From Thermoplasmata archaeon (GTDB taxonomy: Archaea; Thermoplasmatota; Thermoplasmata; GCA-020350865), in assembly GCA_020351895.1 (NCBI GenBank), contig CP070672.1:73400-81353 (forward strand): 7,954 nucleotides of DNA, written 5' to 3'. Below, piece after piece: positions 1-5,590 of this stretch (its first letter is position 1; each line of letters starts with the position of its first letter). The position numbers and the translations under genes are program-made. The notes beneath the pieces were generated by a model that was not told where the DNA came from, did not search any database, and worked only from the letters and a program-made list of their open reading frames with translations.

Positions 1-1143
1 GCCGATGCAGGGATAAATCCAAGAAAGGATGTGGACAGTTTCATAACATGTGCAGAGGACTATTACGAAGGCTTCAGTATTTTCGATGAATTCGTACCCG
101 ATCAAATCGGTGCGGTTCTAAGACCTTGCTGCACAGTATGTGGCGATGGAATTCACGGACTTGGAAACGCATTTATGCAGATTATGACGGGACAGCTGGA
201 TATTGTTGCAATTGAGTCGCACAGTAAGATATCTGATCTTTTAACCCTGGGGGACATAGTGCTTATGGCCTATGATCCGATATTCGAGAGACCCATTTCA
301 GGGCCAGTAGAAAGACCAAATTTTGCAGGATCACCATCGTACACAAAGAAAGCTCCAAAGCCTCTTATAGGGAGTTCTGATGAAAAAGAGAGGGTACATC
401 CGTACTTTCTTGCAGGATTGGAGATGCAGCACTACCTCAAAAAAACGGGGACAACGGAAGAGCAGTGTGCACAGGTTGTGGTAAAGAACAAGAAAAACGC
501 ATTCGCAAACCCGTACGCAGATTACGAAGCCAGAATAACTGTAGATGATGTGATGCAATCCGAGTACCTGTTCAAACCGGTGAAGAAATTGGATATCGCC
601 CCCAATGTGGATGGAGCCATTTGCTTTGTTTTGGCAAGCGAAGAAAAGGCTAAGGAGTTGGGTGCAGAACCAATTTATCTTTCGGGATTTGGCTACTGCT
701 CGGAAACTCCCTGGCTTTCCACAAGAGGCATGGACGCAGGATATGCGAAAATAGCAGCGAACATGGCCTACAAAATGGCTGGAATAAAAAAGCCGAGAAA
801 GGAGATAGATGTGGCAGAGGTTGACGACAAATTCTCGTACAAGGAGCTTCAGCATCTAGAGGCACTTGGACTTGCAAGATCAGGTGAGGCAGCCGAGCTT
901 TTGGAAGAGGGCGAGCTGGATGTAAATGGCTCCCTTCCCACGAATACTTCCGGTGGCTTGCTTGGAATAGGCAATTGCTTAGAAGCAACTGGATTGCAAA
1001 AGTCACTGGAAATCGTAACACAGCTTCGCGGGCATGCAGGAAAAAGACAGGTTCCTGATGCAGAAGTTGGCATTGCCCAATCATGGCGTGGGATCCCCAC
1101 AGGAACCGGAGCAGTTGCGATATTCTCAAAAGGAGGGAGGTGA
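1..1143 (+). CDS. Thiolase-fold acyl-CoA enzyme, Cys-containing subunit (thiolase A), 5' partial
   Basis: The reading frame is open from base 1, so the start lies upstream. The GTG at 31 is internal, and by comparison with the next gene about 37 N-terminal residues are missing. The 380 visible residues form an SCP2/archaeal-type thiolase. The nucleophile is C47 (codon 139-141) in the motif TVCGDG, placed by its 17-residue spacing to the MTGQLD segment that matches the usual 'IASG..D' thiolase segment. The C-terminal domain has EVDDKFSYKEL (the 'E.hDaFt.~EL' element) and TSGGLLGIGN. The last of these normally reads GHP, but here it is G-N325-C326, so the catalytic His is absent. The end, AQSWRGIPTGTGAV, is typical of DUF35-associated thiolases. 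It is the first visible gene of a four-gene operon, and its stop overlaps the next gene's Shine-Dalgarno site. The family cleaves or forms C-C bonds in acyl-CoAs, often in a complex with DUF35 proteins. The substrate is unknown. The family call is firm and the reaction is not. Confidence 0.93.
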   Translation, partial: ADAGINPRKDVDSFITCAEDYYEGFSIFDEFVPDQIGAVLRPCCTVCGDGIHGLGNAFMQIMTGQLDIVAIESHSKISDLLTLGDIVLMAYDPIFERPISGPVERPNFAGSPSYTKKAPKPLIGSSDEKERVHPYFLAGLEMQHYLKKTGTTEEQCAQVVVKNKKNAFANPYADYEARITVDDVMQSEYLFKPVKKLDIAPNVDGAICFVLASEEKAKELGAEPIYLSGFGYCSETPWLSTRGMDAGYAKIAANMAYKMAGIKKPRKEIDVAEVDDKFSYKELQHLEALGLARSGEAAELLEEGELDVNGSLPTNTSGGLLGIGNCLEATGLQKSLEIVTQLRGHAGKRQVPDAEVGIAQSWRGIPTGTGAVAIFSKGGR

Positions 1144-1147
1144 GAAA
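1136..1147 (+). promoter_or_regulatory. Shine-Dalgarno site that fixes the start of thiolase B
   Basis: GGAGGTGA at 1136-1143 followed by gaaa and ATG at 1148. It is a full match to the archaeal anti-SD. It also contains the TGA stop of the upstream gene, so translation of the two thiolases is probably coupled. It rules out the longer in-frame ATG at 1034. Confidence 0.9.
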
Positions 1148-2308
1148 ATGAGAGAAGTTGCAGTAATTGGTGGAGGAATGACATTATTCCGCAGGCGCCT
1201 TTTGGAAACAGGAAAGGAACTCTCCTATCTTGCCACGAAAATGGCCATGGAGGAGGCAGGGATTACGAAGAAGGACATCGACATGGTAGTCATGGGAAGT
1301 GCACCTGATGCGTTTGACGGCATTCACATAAAGGGTGACAATCTGGTGGATGGCTGTGCCGCAGCCAGAAAACCATATGTCAGGGTTTTTAACGGCGGAG
1401 GAACCGGAGTTTTTGTCCCAATTGCAGGCTGGTGGCATGTGGCCTCAGGGATTGCCGATGTGGTTCTGGTTGTCTGCGAAGAGAAAATGGGTTCCTGCTA
1501 TCCACATCCTCAGACCGCATTTCGGCATATCTGGGATCCGTTTTTAGACAGACCTCTGAATCCAAATCTTGTTTGGCTCTTTGCAATGGAGATGAACAGG
1601 TACATGACAGCCCACAACATAAAAAAAGAAGACATCGCCTTGGTTGCCGTAAAGAACAAAAGAAATGCTGTGGGTCATCCATGCGCCCAGCTTGCTGATC
1701 CGAACATAACAGTCGAAGATGTTCTGAATTCTGAGATGATGGCCTGGCCAGTTCAGAGGCTGGATATAAGTCCCCCAAGTGATGGAGCATCGGCTTTGAT
1801 TTACTGTTCAAAGGAAAAGGCTAGACAATTTACAGATGAGCCCGTCTGGGTCGCAGGAACAGGGTGGACCATTGACAGCACCATGTGGACCAACCGAGAT
1901 CTGTATTTCCCTCAGTATGTCGCAAATGCCGCAAAGATGGCCTACAAGATGGCTGGAATATCCAATCCTTTTAAAGAAATTGATATTGCAGAACCCTACG
2001 ATCCCTTCGATTACAAGGAGCTTCATCATATGGAAGGACTTTTGCTCTGCAAGAAAGGCGAGGCACCGATTCTCACACGGGAAGGTGTGACCCAAAGAGA
2101 CGGAGATTTACCTGTTTGTCCCTCAGGTGGATTGCTTGGAGTGGGCAATCCAATTGCAGCCACCATGGGTCAGAAAGTCTGTGAGCTGTACTGGCAGCTC
2201 ACGGGAAAGGCAGGAAAAAGGCAGGTGCCAGGTGACCCGAGAGTGGGTGTAGGACAGGCCTGGGGAGATATCATGCAGATGGGTACTGTCATTGTTCTGA
2301 GGAAGTGA
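1148..2308 (+). CDS. Thiolase-fold subunit lacking the nucleophilic cysteine (thiolase B)
   Basis: 386 residues, the normal length for this family. The N-terminus (REVAVIGGGMTLF, then ATKMAMEEAGI) is the standard thiolase opening. The protein is a clear paralogue of the gene upstream: both share ITV-[ED]-DV, KMAYKMAGI, YKEL, SGGLLG-[IV]-GN and GKAGKRQV or GHAGKRQV. At the position of the catalytic Cys, by the fixed spacing to VASGIADVVLVV, the sequence reads FNGGGTG, giving glycine 84. The GHP loop reads G333-N334-P335, so the His is also lost. It therefore cannot run the classical ping-pong thiolase mechanism. It may be a structural or substrate-shaping partner of thiolase A, like the chain-length factor beside a ketosynthase. 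It may instead be a retro-aldolase-type thiolase homologue, as Ltp2 of steroid degradation is with its DUF35 partner. Both roles are inference. It lies 4 nt after thiolase A and 4 nt before the first DUF35 gene. Confidence 0.93.
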   Translation: MREVAVIGGGMTLFRRRLLETGKELSYLATKMAMEEAGITKKDIDMVVMGSAPDAFDGIHIKGDNLVDGCAAARKPYVRVFNGGGTGVFVPIAGWWHVASGIADVVLVVCEEKMGSCYPHPQTAFRHIWDPFLDRPLNPNLVWLFAMEMNRYMTAHNIKKEDIALVAVKNKRNAVGHPCAQLADPNITVEDVLNSEMMAWPVQRLDISPPSDGASALIYCSKEKARQFTDEPVWVAGTGWTIDSTMWTNRDLYFPQYVANAAKMAYKMAGISNPFKEIDIAEPYDPFDYKELHHMEGLLLCKKGEAPILTREGVTQRDGDLPVCPSGGLLGVGNPIAATMGQKVCELYWQLTGKAGKRQVPGDPRVGVGQAWGDIMQMGTVIVLRK

Positions 2309-2312
2309 TAAA

Positions 2313-2849
2313 ATGGCGAAAAAGCAAGCTATGCCAAAATATGCCCCTGGAACCCATGTGAGCACGAAGGACATAGTGAACAAAAATATAGCATATACAT
2401 GGTGGGAGCCAGAGGTTCAGTACAGCTGGGCCCTAGGCCCTGCAATGAGCAGGTTTTTACAGGAACTGAAGAACGGAAAAATCGTTGGCAGAAAATGCAA
2501 TAAATGCAGGAGGGTCATCGTTCCTCCAAGGATGTTCTGTGAGCATTGCTATGGACCCACAGATGAATGGGTCTATTTAAAAGACACAGGATCCGTGGAA
2601 ACGTTCTCCATTTCCTATCTCGACGCCGATGCCAGAAGGATCAAGGAGCCCATTCTCATTGGTGTGATATCAATCGATGGGGCCTCACCAAAACACGGAT
2701 TCATGCATTATTTCGGTGGTATGAAGCCTGAAAAACTCCACATAGGAATGAAAGTCAAGGCAGTCTGGAAACCTGAAAAGGAGAGGGAAGGTGCCATCAC
2801 CGACATCAAGTATTTTGGCCCGGTAAAAAAAGGAGGTGGAAGGAAATGA
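2313..2849 (+). CDS. DUF35 zinc-ribbon/OB-fold acyl-CoA-associated protein A
   Basis: 178 residues with the DUF35 layout. An N-terminal extension with a helix (about 38-56, SWALGPAMSRFLQEL) is followed by a rubredoxin-like zinc ribbon with C62-x2-C65 and C76-x2-C79 around the hallmark PPRMFCEHC. After that comes an OB-fold (about 84-172) ending in MKVKAVWKPEKEREG and DIKYFGP. All four zinc ligands are present. Known DUF35 proteins bind thiolase-fold enzymes: the archaeal thiolase/HMG-CoA synthase complex, BbsA with BbsB in toluene degradation, and ChsH2 with Ltp2. There they bridge subunits or help hold the CoA substrate. The start at 2313 has a modest Shine-Dalgarno site (GGAAGTGAT, 2301-2309) that overlaps the stop of thiolase B. 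The lysine/glycine-rich C-terminus (KKGGGRK) is encoded by the bases that form the next gene's ribosome site. Which thiolase subunit it contacts cannot be read from the sequence. Confidence 0.93.
   Translation: MAKKQAMPKYAPGTHVSTKDIVNKNIAYTWWEPEVQYSWALGPAMSRFLQELKNGKIVGRKCNKCRRVIVPPRMFCEHCYGPTDEWVYLKDTGSVETFSISYLDADARRIKEPILIGVISIDGASPKHGFMHYFGGMKPEKLHIGMKVKAVWKPEKEREGAITDIKYFGPVKKGGGRK
2831..2845 (+). promoter_or_regulatory. Shine-Dalgarno site inside the DUF35 A coding end
   Basis: AGGAGGTGGA at 2831-2840, 5 nt before the ATG at 2846. The start and the upstream stop share ATGA (2846-2849), so the two DUF35 genes are translationally coupled. Confidence 0.85.
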
Positions 2850-3319
2850 CATTCTTGGAGAAGCAGACCGATCCGACTTCTTTTATGCACTGGCGAGGAG
2901 ACATGCAGGCAGATTACCTTTACACAAATGGGGTGGCAGGAAACAGGTTCTTTAAGCATCTAAAGAAAAAGGATACATTCCTTGCAAGTCGTTGCCCTCA
3001 GTGTAAGAAGGTCTTCTTGCCGCCTAGAATGTTTTGTGAGGATTGCTTTTGCGACATTCCTGATAAGAGCTGGCTGGAGGTACCAACGAGGGGGACAGTG
3101 AGATTGTGGACAGTGGCCACGATCAATGCCCATGGTGAGAAACTAGCAGAGCCTCAGATCATTGCATTAATCGATATAGACAAGACCGACAGTGCAATGT
3201 TGGGAATCGTGAAAACCAAGAATTTAAACAAGGACATCTGTGGTCAAAAAGTCAAGGCAGTTTTAAGACCAAAGAGTAAAAGAGAGGGCACATTGAAGGA
3301 TATCCTGTACTTTAAATAG
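2846..3319 (+). CDS. DUF35 zinc-ribbon/OB-fold acyl-CoA-associated protein B
   Basis: 157 residues, a paralogue of the preceding DUF35 protein. The zinc ribbon is intact (C50-x2-C53 and C64-x2-C67, with PPRMFCEDC). The OB-fold follows (about 74-155), with KVKAVLRPKSKREG and DILYF matching the same places in the first copy. The N-terminal part (residues 1-40) differs: it is rich in aromatics and ends in the helix NRFFKHLKKK, in the place of the helix that in this family packs on the thiolase partner. The two copies may therefore contact different thiolase subunits, which is inference. It is the last gene of the operon. The TAG stop is followed within about 15 nt by a pyrimidine-rich stretch. 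A role in CoA-thioester binding beside the two thiolases is the best assignment, and the substrate is unknown. Confidence 0.92.
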   Translation: MTFLEKQTDPTSFMHWRGDMQADYLYTNGVAGNRFFKHLKKKDTFLASRCPQCKKVFLPPRMFCEDCFCDIPDKSWLEVPTRGTVRLWTVATINAHGEKLAEPQIIALIDIDKTDSAMLGIVKTKNLNKDICGQKVKAVLRPKSKREGTLKDILYFK

Positions 3320-3328
3320 ACTTCGAAA

Positions 3329-3350
3329 ACCCTCTTTATCTTTTATTTCA
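3329..3350 (+). terminator. Pyrimidine/T-rich terminator after the thiolase-DUF35 operon
   Basis: The run ccctctttatcttttatttc begins about 11 nt after the last stop codon, with no clear stem. Archaeal termination commonly relies on U-rich runs. It is placed as expected for a convergent gene end, but the match is only moderate. Confidence 0.45.
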
Positions 3351-3412
3351 AAGACATTTACATGCCCATTTTGAAGAACAAATGATTTCTTTATAACTTA
3401 GGTTAAGTAATT

Positions 3413-3464
3413 GAAAAAAATAATAAAAAAAAATTGGGAATGGAGCGGCTTTATTCACTCCATT
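3413..3464 (-). terminator. Hairpin plus T-tract terminator of the 94-residue minus-strand gene
   Basis: Read on the minus strand, AATGGAG (3464-3458) pairs with CTCCATT (3445-3439) across a 12-nt loop. After 3 further bases (CCC) a long T-rich run follows (3435-3413, including nine Ts in a row). The 5' arm of the stem lies inside the last codons of the gene and the TAA stop sits in the loop. Between 3320 and 3450 I see only this element and the plus-strand T-rich run. Confidence 0.65.
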
Positions 3465-3735
3465 TTACCCAGAAGTCTTCCTTTCCTTCCTCATAGGTTC
3501 TGAGTGAGTAATGGACATTGTACCCTTTCATTATCTCGTGCCATGTGTTAATGAACTCTAAGAATTCTTGGATGTTATGGTCTTTGTTTCCCCAGTTCTG
3601 ATCCCATTTATATGCGTAGTCGTACCTACCATATACCGGTTTCCATCCGTGTTCTTTGAGTTTATTGGTGAGCTCCCATGGTGTTGCTCCTTCTGAGTAC
3701 ATACTCACTTCCATATATGTTATCCATCCTGGCAA
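3451..3735 (-). CDS. Uncharacterised 94-residue aromatic-rich protein
   Basis: I do not recognise the family. The product is soluble: no signal peptide, membrane segment or cysteine. It is very rich in aromatics, with Trp at 4, 20, 31, 44, 48, 65, 89 and 92 and many Tyr. Predicted by eye, it has a strand (WITYMEVSMYS), a helix (TPWELTNKLKEHG), a strand (KPVYGRYDYAYKW), a helix (IQEFLEFINTWHEIM) and a strand (NVHYSLRTYE). This is a beta-alpha-beta pattern compatible with a ferredoxin-like fold. The start is TTG at 3735-3733, chosen because a perfect GGAGGTGA (3747-3740) stands 4 nt before it and no ATG lies near. It is a single-gene unit with its own terminator, convergent to the thiolase operon and divergent from the M20 gene. 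The strong ribosome site, normal codon structure and dedicated terminator make it a real gene. The function is unknown. Confidence 0.8.
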   Translation of the reverse strand: MPGWITYMEVSMYSEGATPWELTNKLKEHGWKPVYGRYDYAYKWDQNWGNKDHNIQEFLEFINTWHEIMKGYNVHYSLRTYEEGKEDFWVKWSE

Positions 3736-3739
3736 TATT

Positions 3740-3844
3740 TCACCTCCGTTTGTTTTCTATTGCTGCAAGTTCAGTCATATTTGCAACGAATACTTTGTTA
3801 TGCAACCGACTTTGTTTTAATAAAACTATGTTCATTATTATCAT
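3740..3844 (-). other. Possible upstream ORF (34 codons) in the leader of the 94-residue gene
   Basis: An ATG at 3844-3842 opens 34 codons ending ELAAIENKRR. A second in-frame ATG at 3778 would give 12 codons. The TGA stop (3742-3740) is part of the Shine-Dalgarno site of the TTG-started gene, 4 nt from that start. This geometry would allow termination-reinitiation coupling. The first ATG has no good ribosome site, so this may be chance. Confidence 0.25.
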
Positions 3845-3887
3845 ATTTGATAATGTTTCCAGAGAGTAGAACTGAAAAAAAGGAACA

Positions 3888-3897
3888 CTTTTAAAAG
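3888..3897. promoter_or_regulatory. Palindromic TATA-like box between divergent genes
   Basis: CTTTTAAAAG is self-complementary and could bind TBP in either direction. On the plus strand it lies about 52 nt before the M20 start at 3949, which would give a start site near 3920 and a leader of about 29 nt. On the minus strand it would give a leader of about 130 nt for the 94-residue gene. A second A/T-rich candidate for that gene is gttttattaaaac on the minus strand (3826-3814). The rest of 3736-3948 shows no further gene. Confidence 0.45.
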
Positions 3898-3948
3898 CAC
3901 TTAATACATTTACCATTACCCGATAATCTTGATTGAGTGGGTGATAAC

Positions 3949-5195
3949 ATGCAGGACGAAATGTTGAACAGGATCTATTTGAGAATCGAAAATTACGAGG
4001 ATGAAATGATAAAGGCTTAGGAGATATGATAAAGATTCCGGCCATAAGTCCGAAGTCGGGGGGTGAAGGTGAGCTTAAGAAAGCCAACTTCATCTTAGAC
4101 CTATTGTCAAAAATAGGTTTCGTTGAAATCGAGAAAATAGATGTGCCAGACGAGTCCTCACCAGATAAGATAAGACGGAACATAATTGTAAGGATGAGTG
4201 GTAAGGAAGATTCCAAGCAAAACATTTGGGTAGTTGTTCATATGGATGTAGTGCCCGAAGGTGATTTGAAACTTTGGGAAACAGATCCTTTTCAACCAGT
4301 AATCAAAGAAGGCAAGATTTACGGCAGAGGTGTTGAGGACAATGGTCAGGAATTGGTAGCCGCTTTATTTGCTATGAAGGCTTTGAAAGATGAAGGCTTC
4401 ATGCCAAAAAACAATATCAATTTGGCCATAGTGGCGGATGAGGAGACAGGAAGTGACTTCGGAATAAGGCCTCTCATCGATAAAGGATTGTTCGCAAAGG
4501 ACGACTTAATCATCGTTCCTGATGGAGGCAATGAAGACGGCACCTTAATAGAAGTCTCAGAGAAGACCATCATGTGGCTCAAGATTAGTACCATCGGTAA
4601 GCAATGTCATGGAAGCATGCCAGAGAGGGGAATAAATGCTTTTTCGGCGGCTATGAAATTCGGTGTTAACGTTAAGGAAGAACTTTACCCCAGATACGAC
4701 AAGAAGGACGAGCTCTTTGATCCACCTATCTCCACTTTTGAGCCTACTAAGAAGGAGGCTAATGTTCCTAATATAAACACGATTCCTGGCGAGGACATTT
4801 TTTATATGGATTGCAGGATTCTACCTGATTACGATCCATAAGAGGTGTTAGAGGTAGTAAAAACCATTGCGAAATCCGTTGTCCAGGAAACAGGTGCTAA
4901 ATTCGAGTTTGAAAGACCGAAGTACGATCCCGCTGCACCCCCAACATCTCCTGAAAGCCCTGCGGTATTAGCCCTAAAAGAGGCAGTTGAAAGGGTATAC
5001 GATATAAAACCCTACGCTGGTGGTATAGGAGGGGGAACATGCGCCGCAATTTTCAGAAGGGCGGGGTATCCCGCTGTTGTCTGGGCAAAGCTCGACGATA
5101 CATACCATGCACCTAATGAATACGCGAAAATAGAGAATATAGTGAATGATGCAAAGGTTTATGCTACTATCTTCTGCAAGGATTCCCCTTCCTAA
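3949..5195 (+). pseudogene. M20-family metallopeptidase/deacylase, broken by a frameshift and an internal stop
   Basis: Read through, this is a 415-residue M20 di-zinc hydrolase (ArgE/DapE/carboxypeptidase type), the normal length. The start at 3949 has GGTGAT (3940-3945) before it. Lesion 1: after codon GCT (4015-4017) the frame hits TAG at 4018. Restoring one T gives ...MIKALGDMIKIPAISP, a normal M20 N-terminus, and the frame then runs from 4017. Lesion 2: TAA at 4839-4841, where ILPDYDP is followed in the same frame by EVLEVVK; one base change from GAA would explain it. All catalytic parts survive: HMDVVP (His 4239, Asp 4245), VEDNGQ (Asp 4338), DEETGSD (Glu 4440 and 4443), PDGG (Asp 4521), the dimer-domain His in CHGSMPE (4608) and the last zinc His in TYHAPNEY (5106). 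It is a very recent pseudogene or carries sequencing/assembly errors. The exact substrate cannot be assigned. Confidence 0.9.
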
Positions 5196-5196
5196 A

Positions 5197-5204
5197 TTTT
5201 AAAT
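5197..5204 (+). promoter_or_regulatory. TATA-like box of the OB-fold gene
   Basis: TTTTAAAT starts 2 nt after the stop of the M20 pseudogene and lies 36 nt before the ATG at 5240. Transcription would start near 5226-5230, giving a leader of about 10-14 nt. This suggests that the OB-fold gene is transcribed on its own. Confidence 0.4.
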
Positions 5205-5239
5205 CTCAACAATGCAATACCCCGCATGAGGGATTAAGG

Positions 5240-5533
5240 ATGTACGTCAATCAATTGAAGCCAAAAAGTAATATAGAAAAGATCGAGCTAACCATCGTTG
5301 AGAAGGAGGAGGCAAGGGGTTATATCAGTAAATTTGGGGTAAAGGGAAAGGTCTGCAGTGCAGTGGCCAAAGATGAGAAAGGAGCGAGAGTCGGCCTCAC
5401 TTTATGGAACGATGAAATCGATAAGGTTGAAATTAACGATAAGATACGCATTCTAAACGGATGGGTAAAGGAATGGAACGGTAATCTTGAGATCAGTGCC
5501 GGTAGATTCGGTAAGATGGAGGTTTTGAAATAA
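5240..5533 (+). CDS. Single-OB-fold ssDNA-binding protein (archaeal SSB/RPA-like)
   Basis: 97 residues forming one OB-fold. It opens with VNQLKPKSNIEKIELTIVE, like the 'DLKP.m..v...vrV.e' start of crenarchaeal SSB and RPA OB domains. It continues with VAKDEKGARVGLTLWND, the 'vgDeTG.v.LtLW' core, and ends at GRFGKMEV. W56, W75 and W79 fall at the same spacing as the DNA-stacking aromatics of Sulfolobus SSB (W56, W75, F79, recalled from the literature). Binding of single-stranded DNA, or possibly RNA, is thus likely, in the cytoplasm, for replication or repair. Unlike the Sulfolobus protein it has no flexible, acidic protein-interaction tail and stops right after the fold. The ATG at 5240 has only a weak ribosome site (GAGGGATTAAGG) and probably a short leader. 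It faces the redox gene tail to tail with a 57-nt gap. Confidence 0.88.
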   Translation: MYVNQLKPKSNIEKIELTIVEKEEARGYISKFGVKGKVCSAVAKDEKGARVGLTLWNDEIDKVEINDKIRILNGWVKEWNGNLEISAGRFGKMEVLK

Positions 5534-5544
5534 CTAGGTCATGG

Positions 5545-5562
5545 TAAAAGAAAAATTATATT
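5545..5562 (-). terminator. T-rich terminator of the membrane redox gene
   Basis: The minus strand reads ATAATTTTTCTTTTACC about 28 nt beyond the TAA of the redox gene. It lies in the 57-nt convergent gap, which holds no gene. There is no obvious stem, and no comparable T-run on the plus strand for the OB-fold gene. Confidence 0.45.
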
Positions 5563-5590
5563 GAATGCCCCATCAACATTGAATTGTACT

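Noticed and set aside
1034..1147. Longer version of thiolase B starting at ATG 1034.
   Set aside because: It would overlap thiolase A by 110 bases with an unrelated extension. The perfect ribosome site before 1148 and the MREVAVIGGGMT start settle the matter.
331..1184. Long minus-strand reading frames inside the thiolase genes.
   Set aside because: They lie opposite well-conserved thiolase codons, have no ribosome sites and give Cys/His/Leu-rich translations typical of antisense shadows.
1672..1683. A GHPCA motif in thiolase B (residues 176-180) that looks like the catalytic GHP loop.
   Set aside because: It aligns with the ANPYA element of thiolase A, the mid-protein 'NPyA' segment before ITVEDV, not with the C-terminal SGGxxGxGHP loop, which is GNP at residues 333-335.
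3391..3412. Small palindrome ACTTA-GGT-TAAGT in the convergent gap as an operator or terminator stem.
   Set aside because: Only 5 A/T-rich base pairs, not next to a promoter or T-run in the right direction; easily chance in A/T-rich DNA.
4018..4020. TAG in the M20 gene as a pyrrolysine codon.
   Set aside because: Reading through it meets TGA at 4027 in the same frame, and the downstream M20 homology is in a different frame, so recoding of TAG does not restore the protein.
5560..5590. Repeated ATTGAAT in the convergent gap as a repeat or attachment site.
   Set aside because: Two 7-base copies in A/T-rich spacer DNA, with no mobile gene or tRNA nearby.
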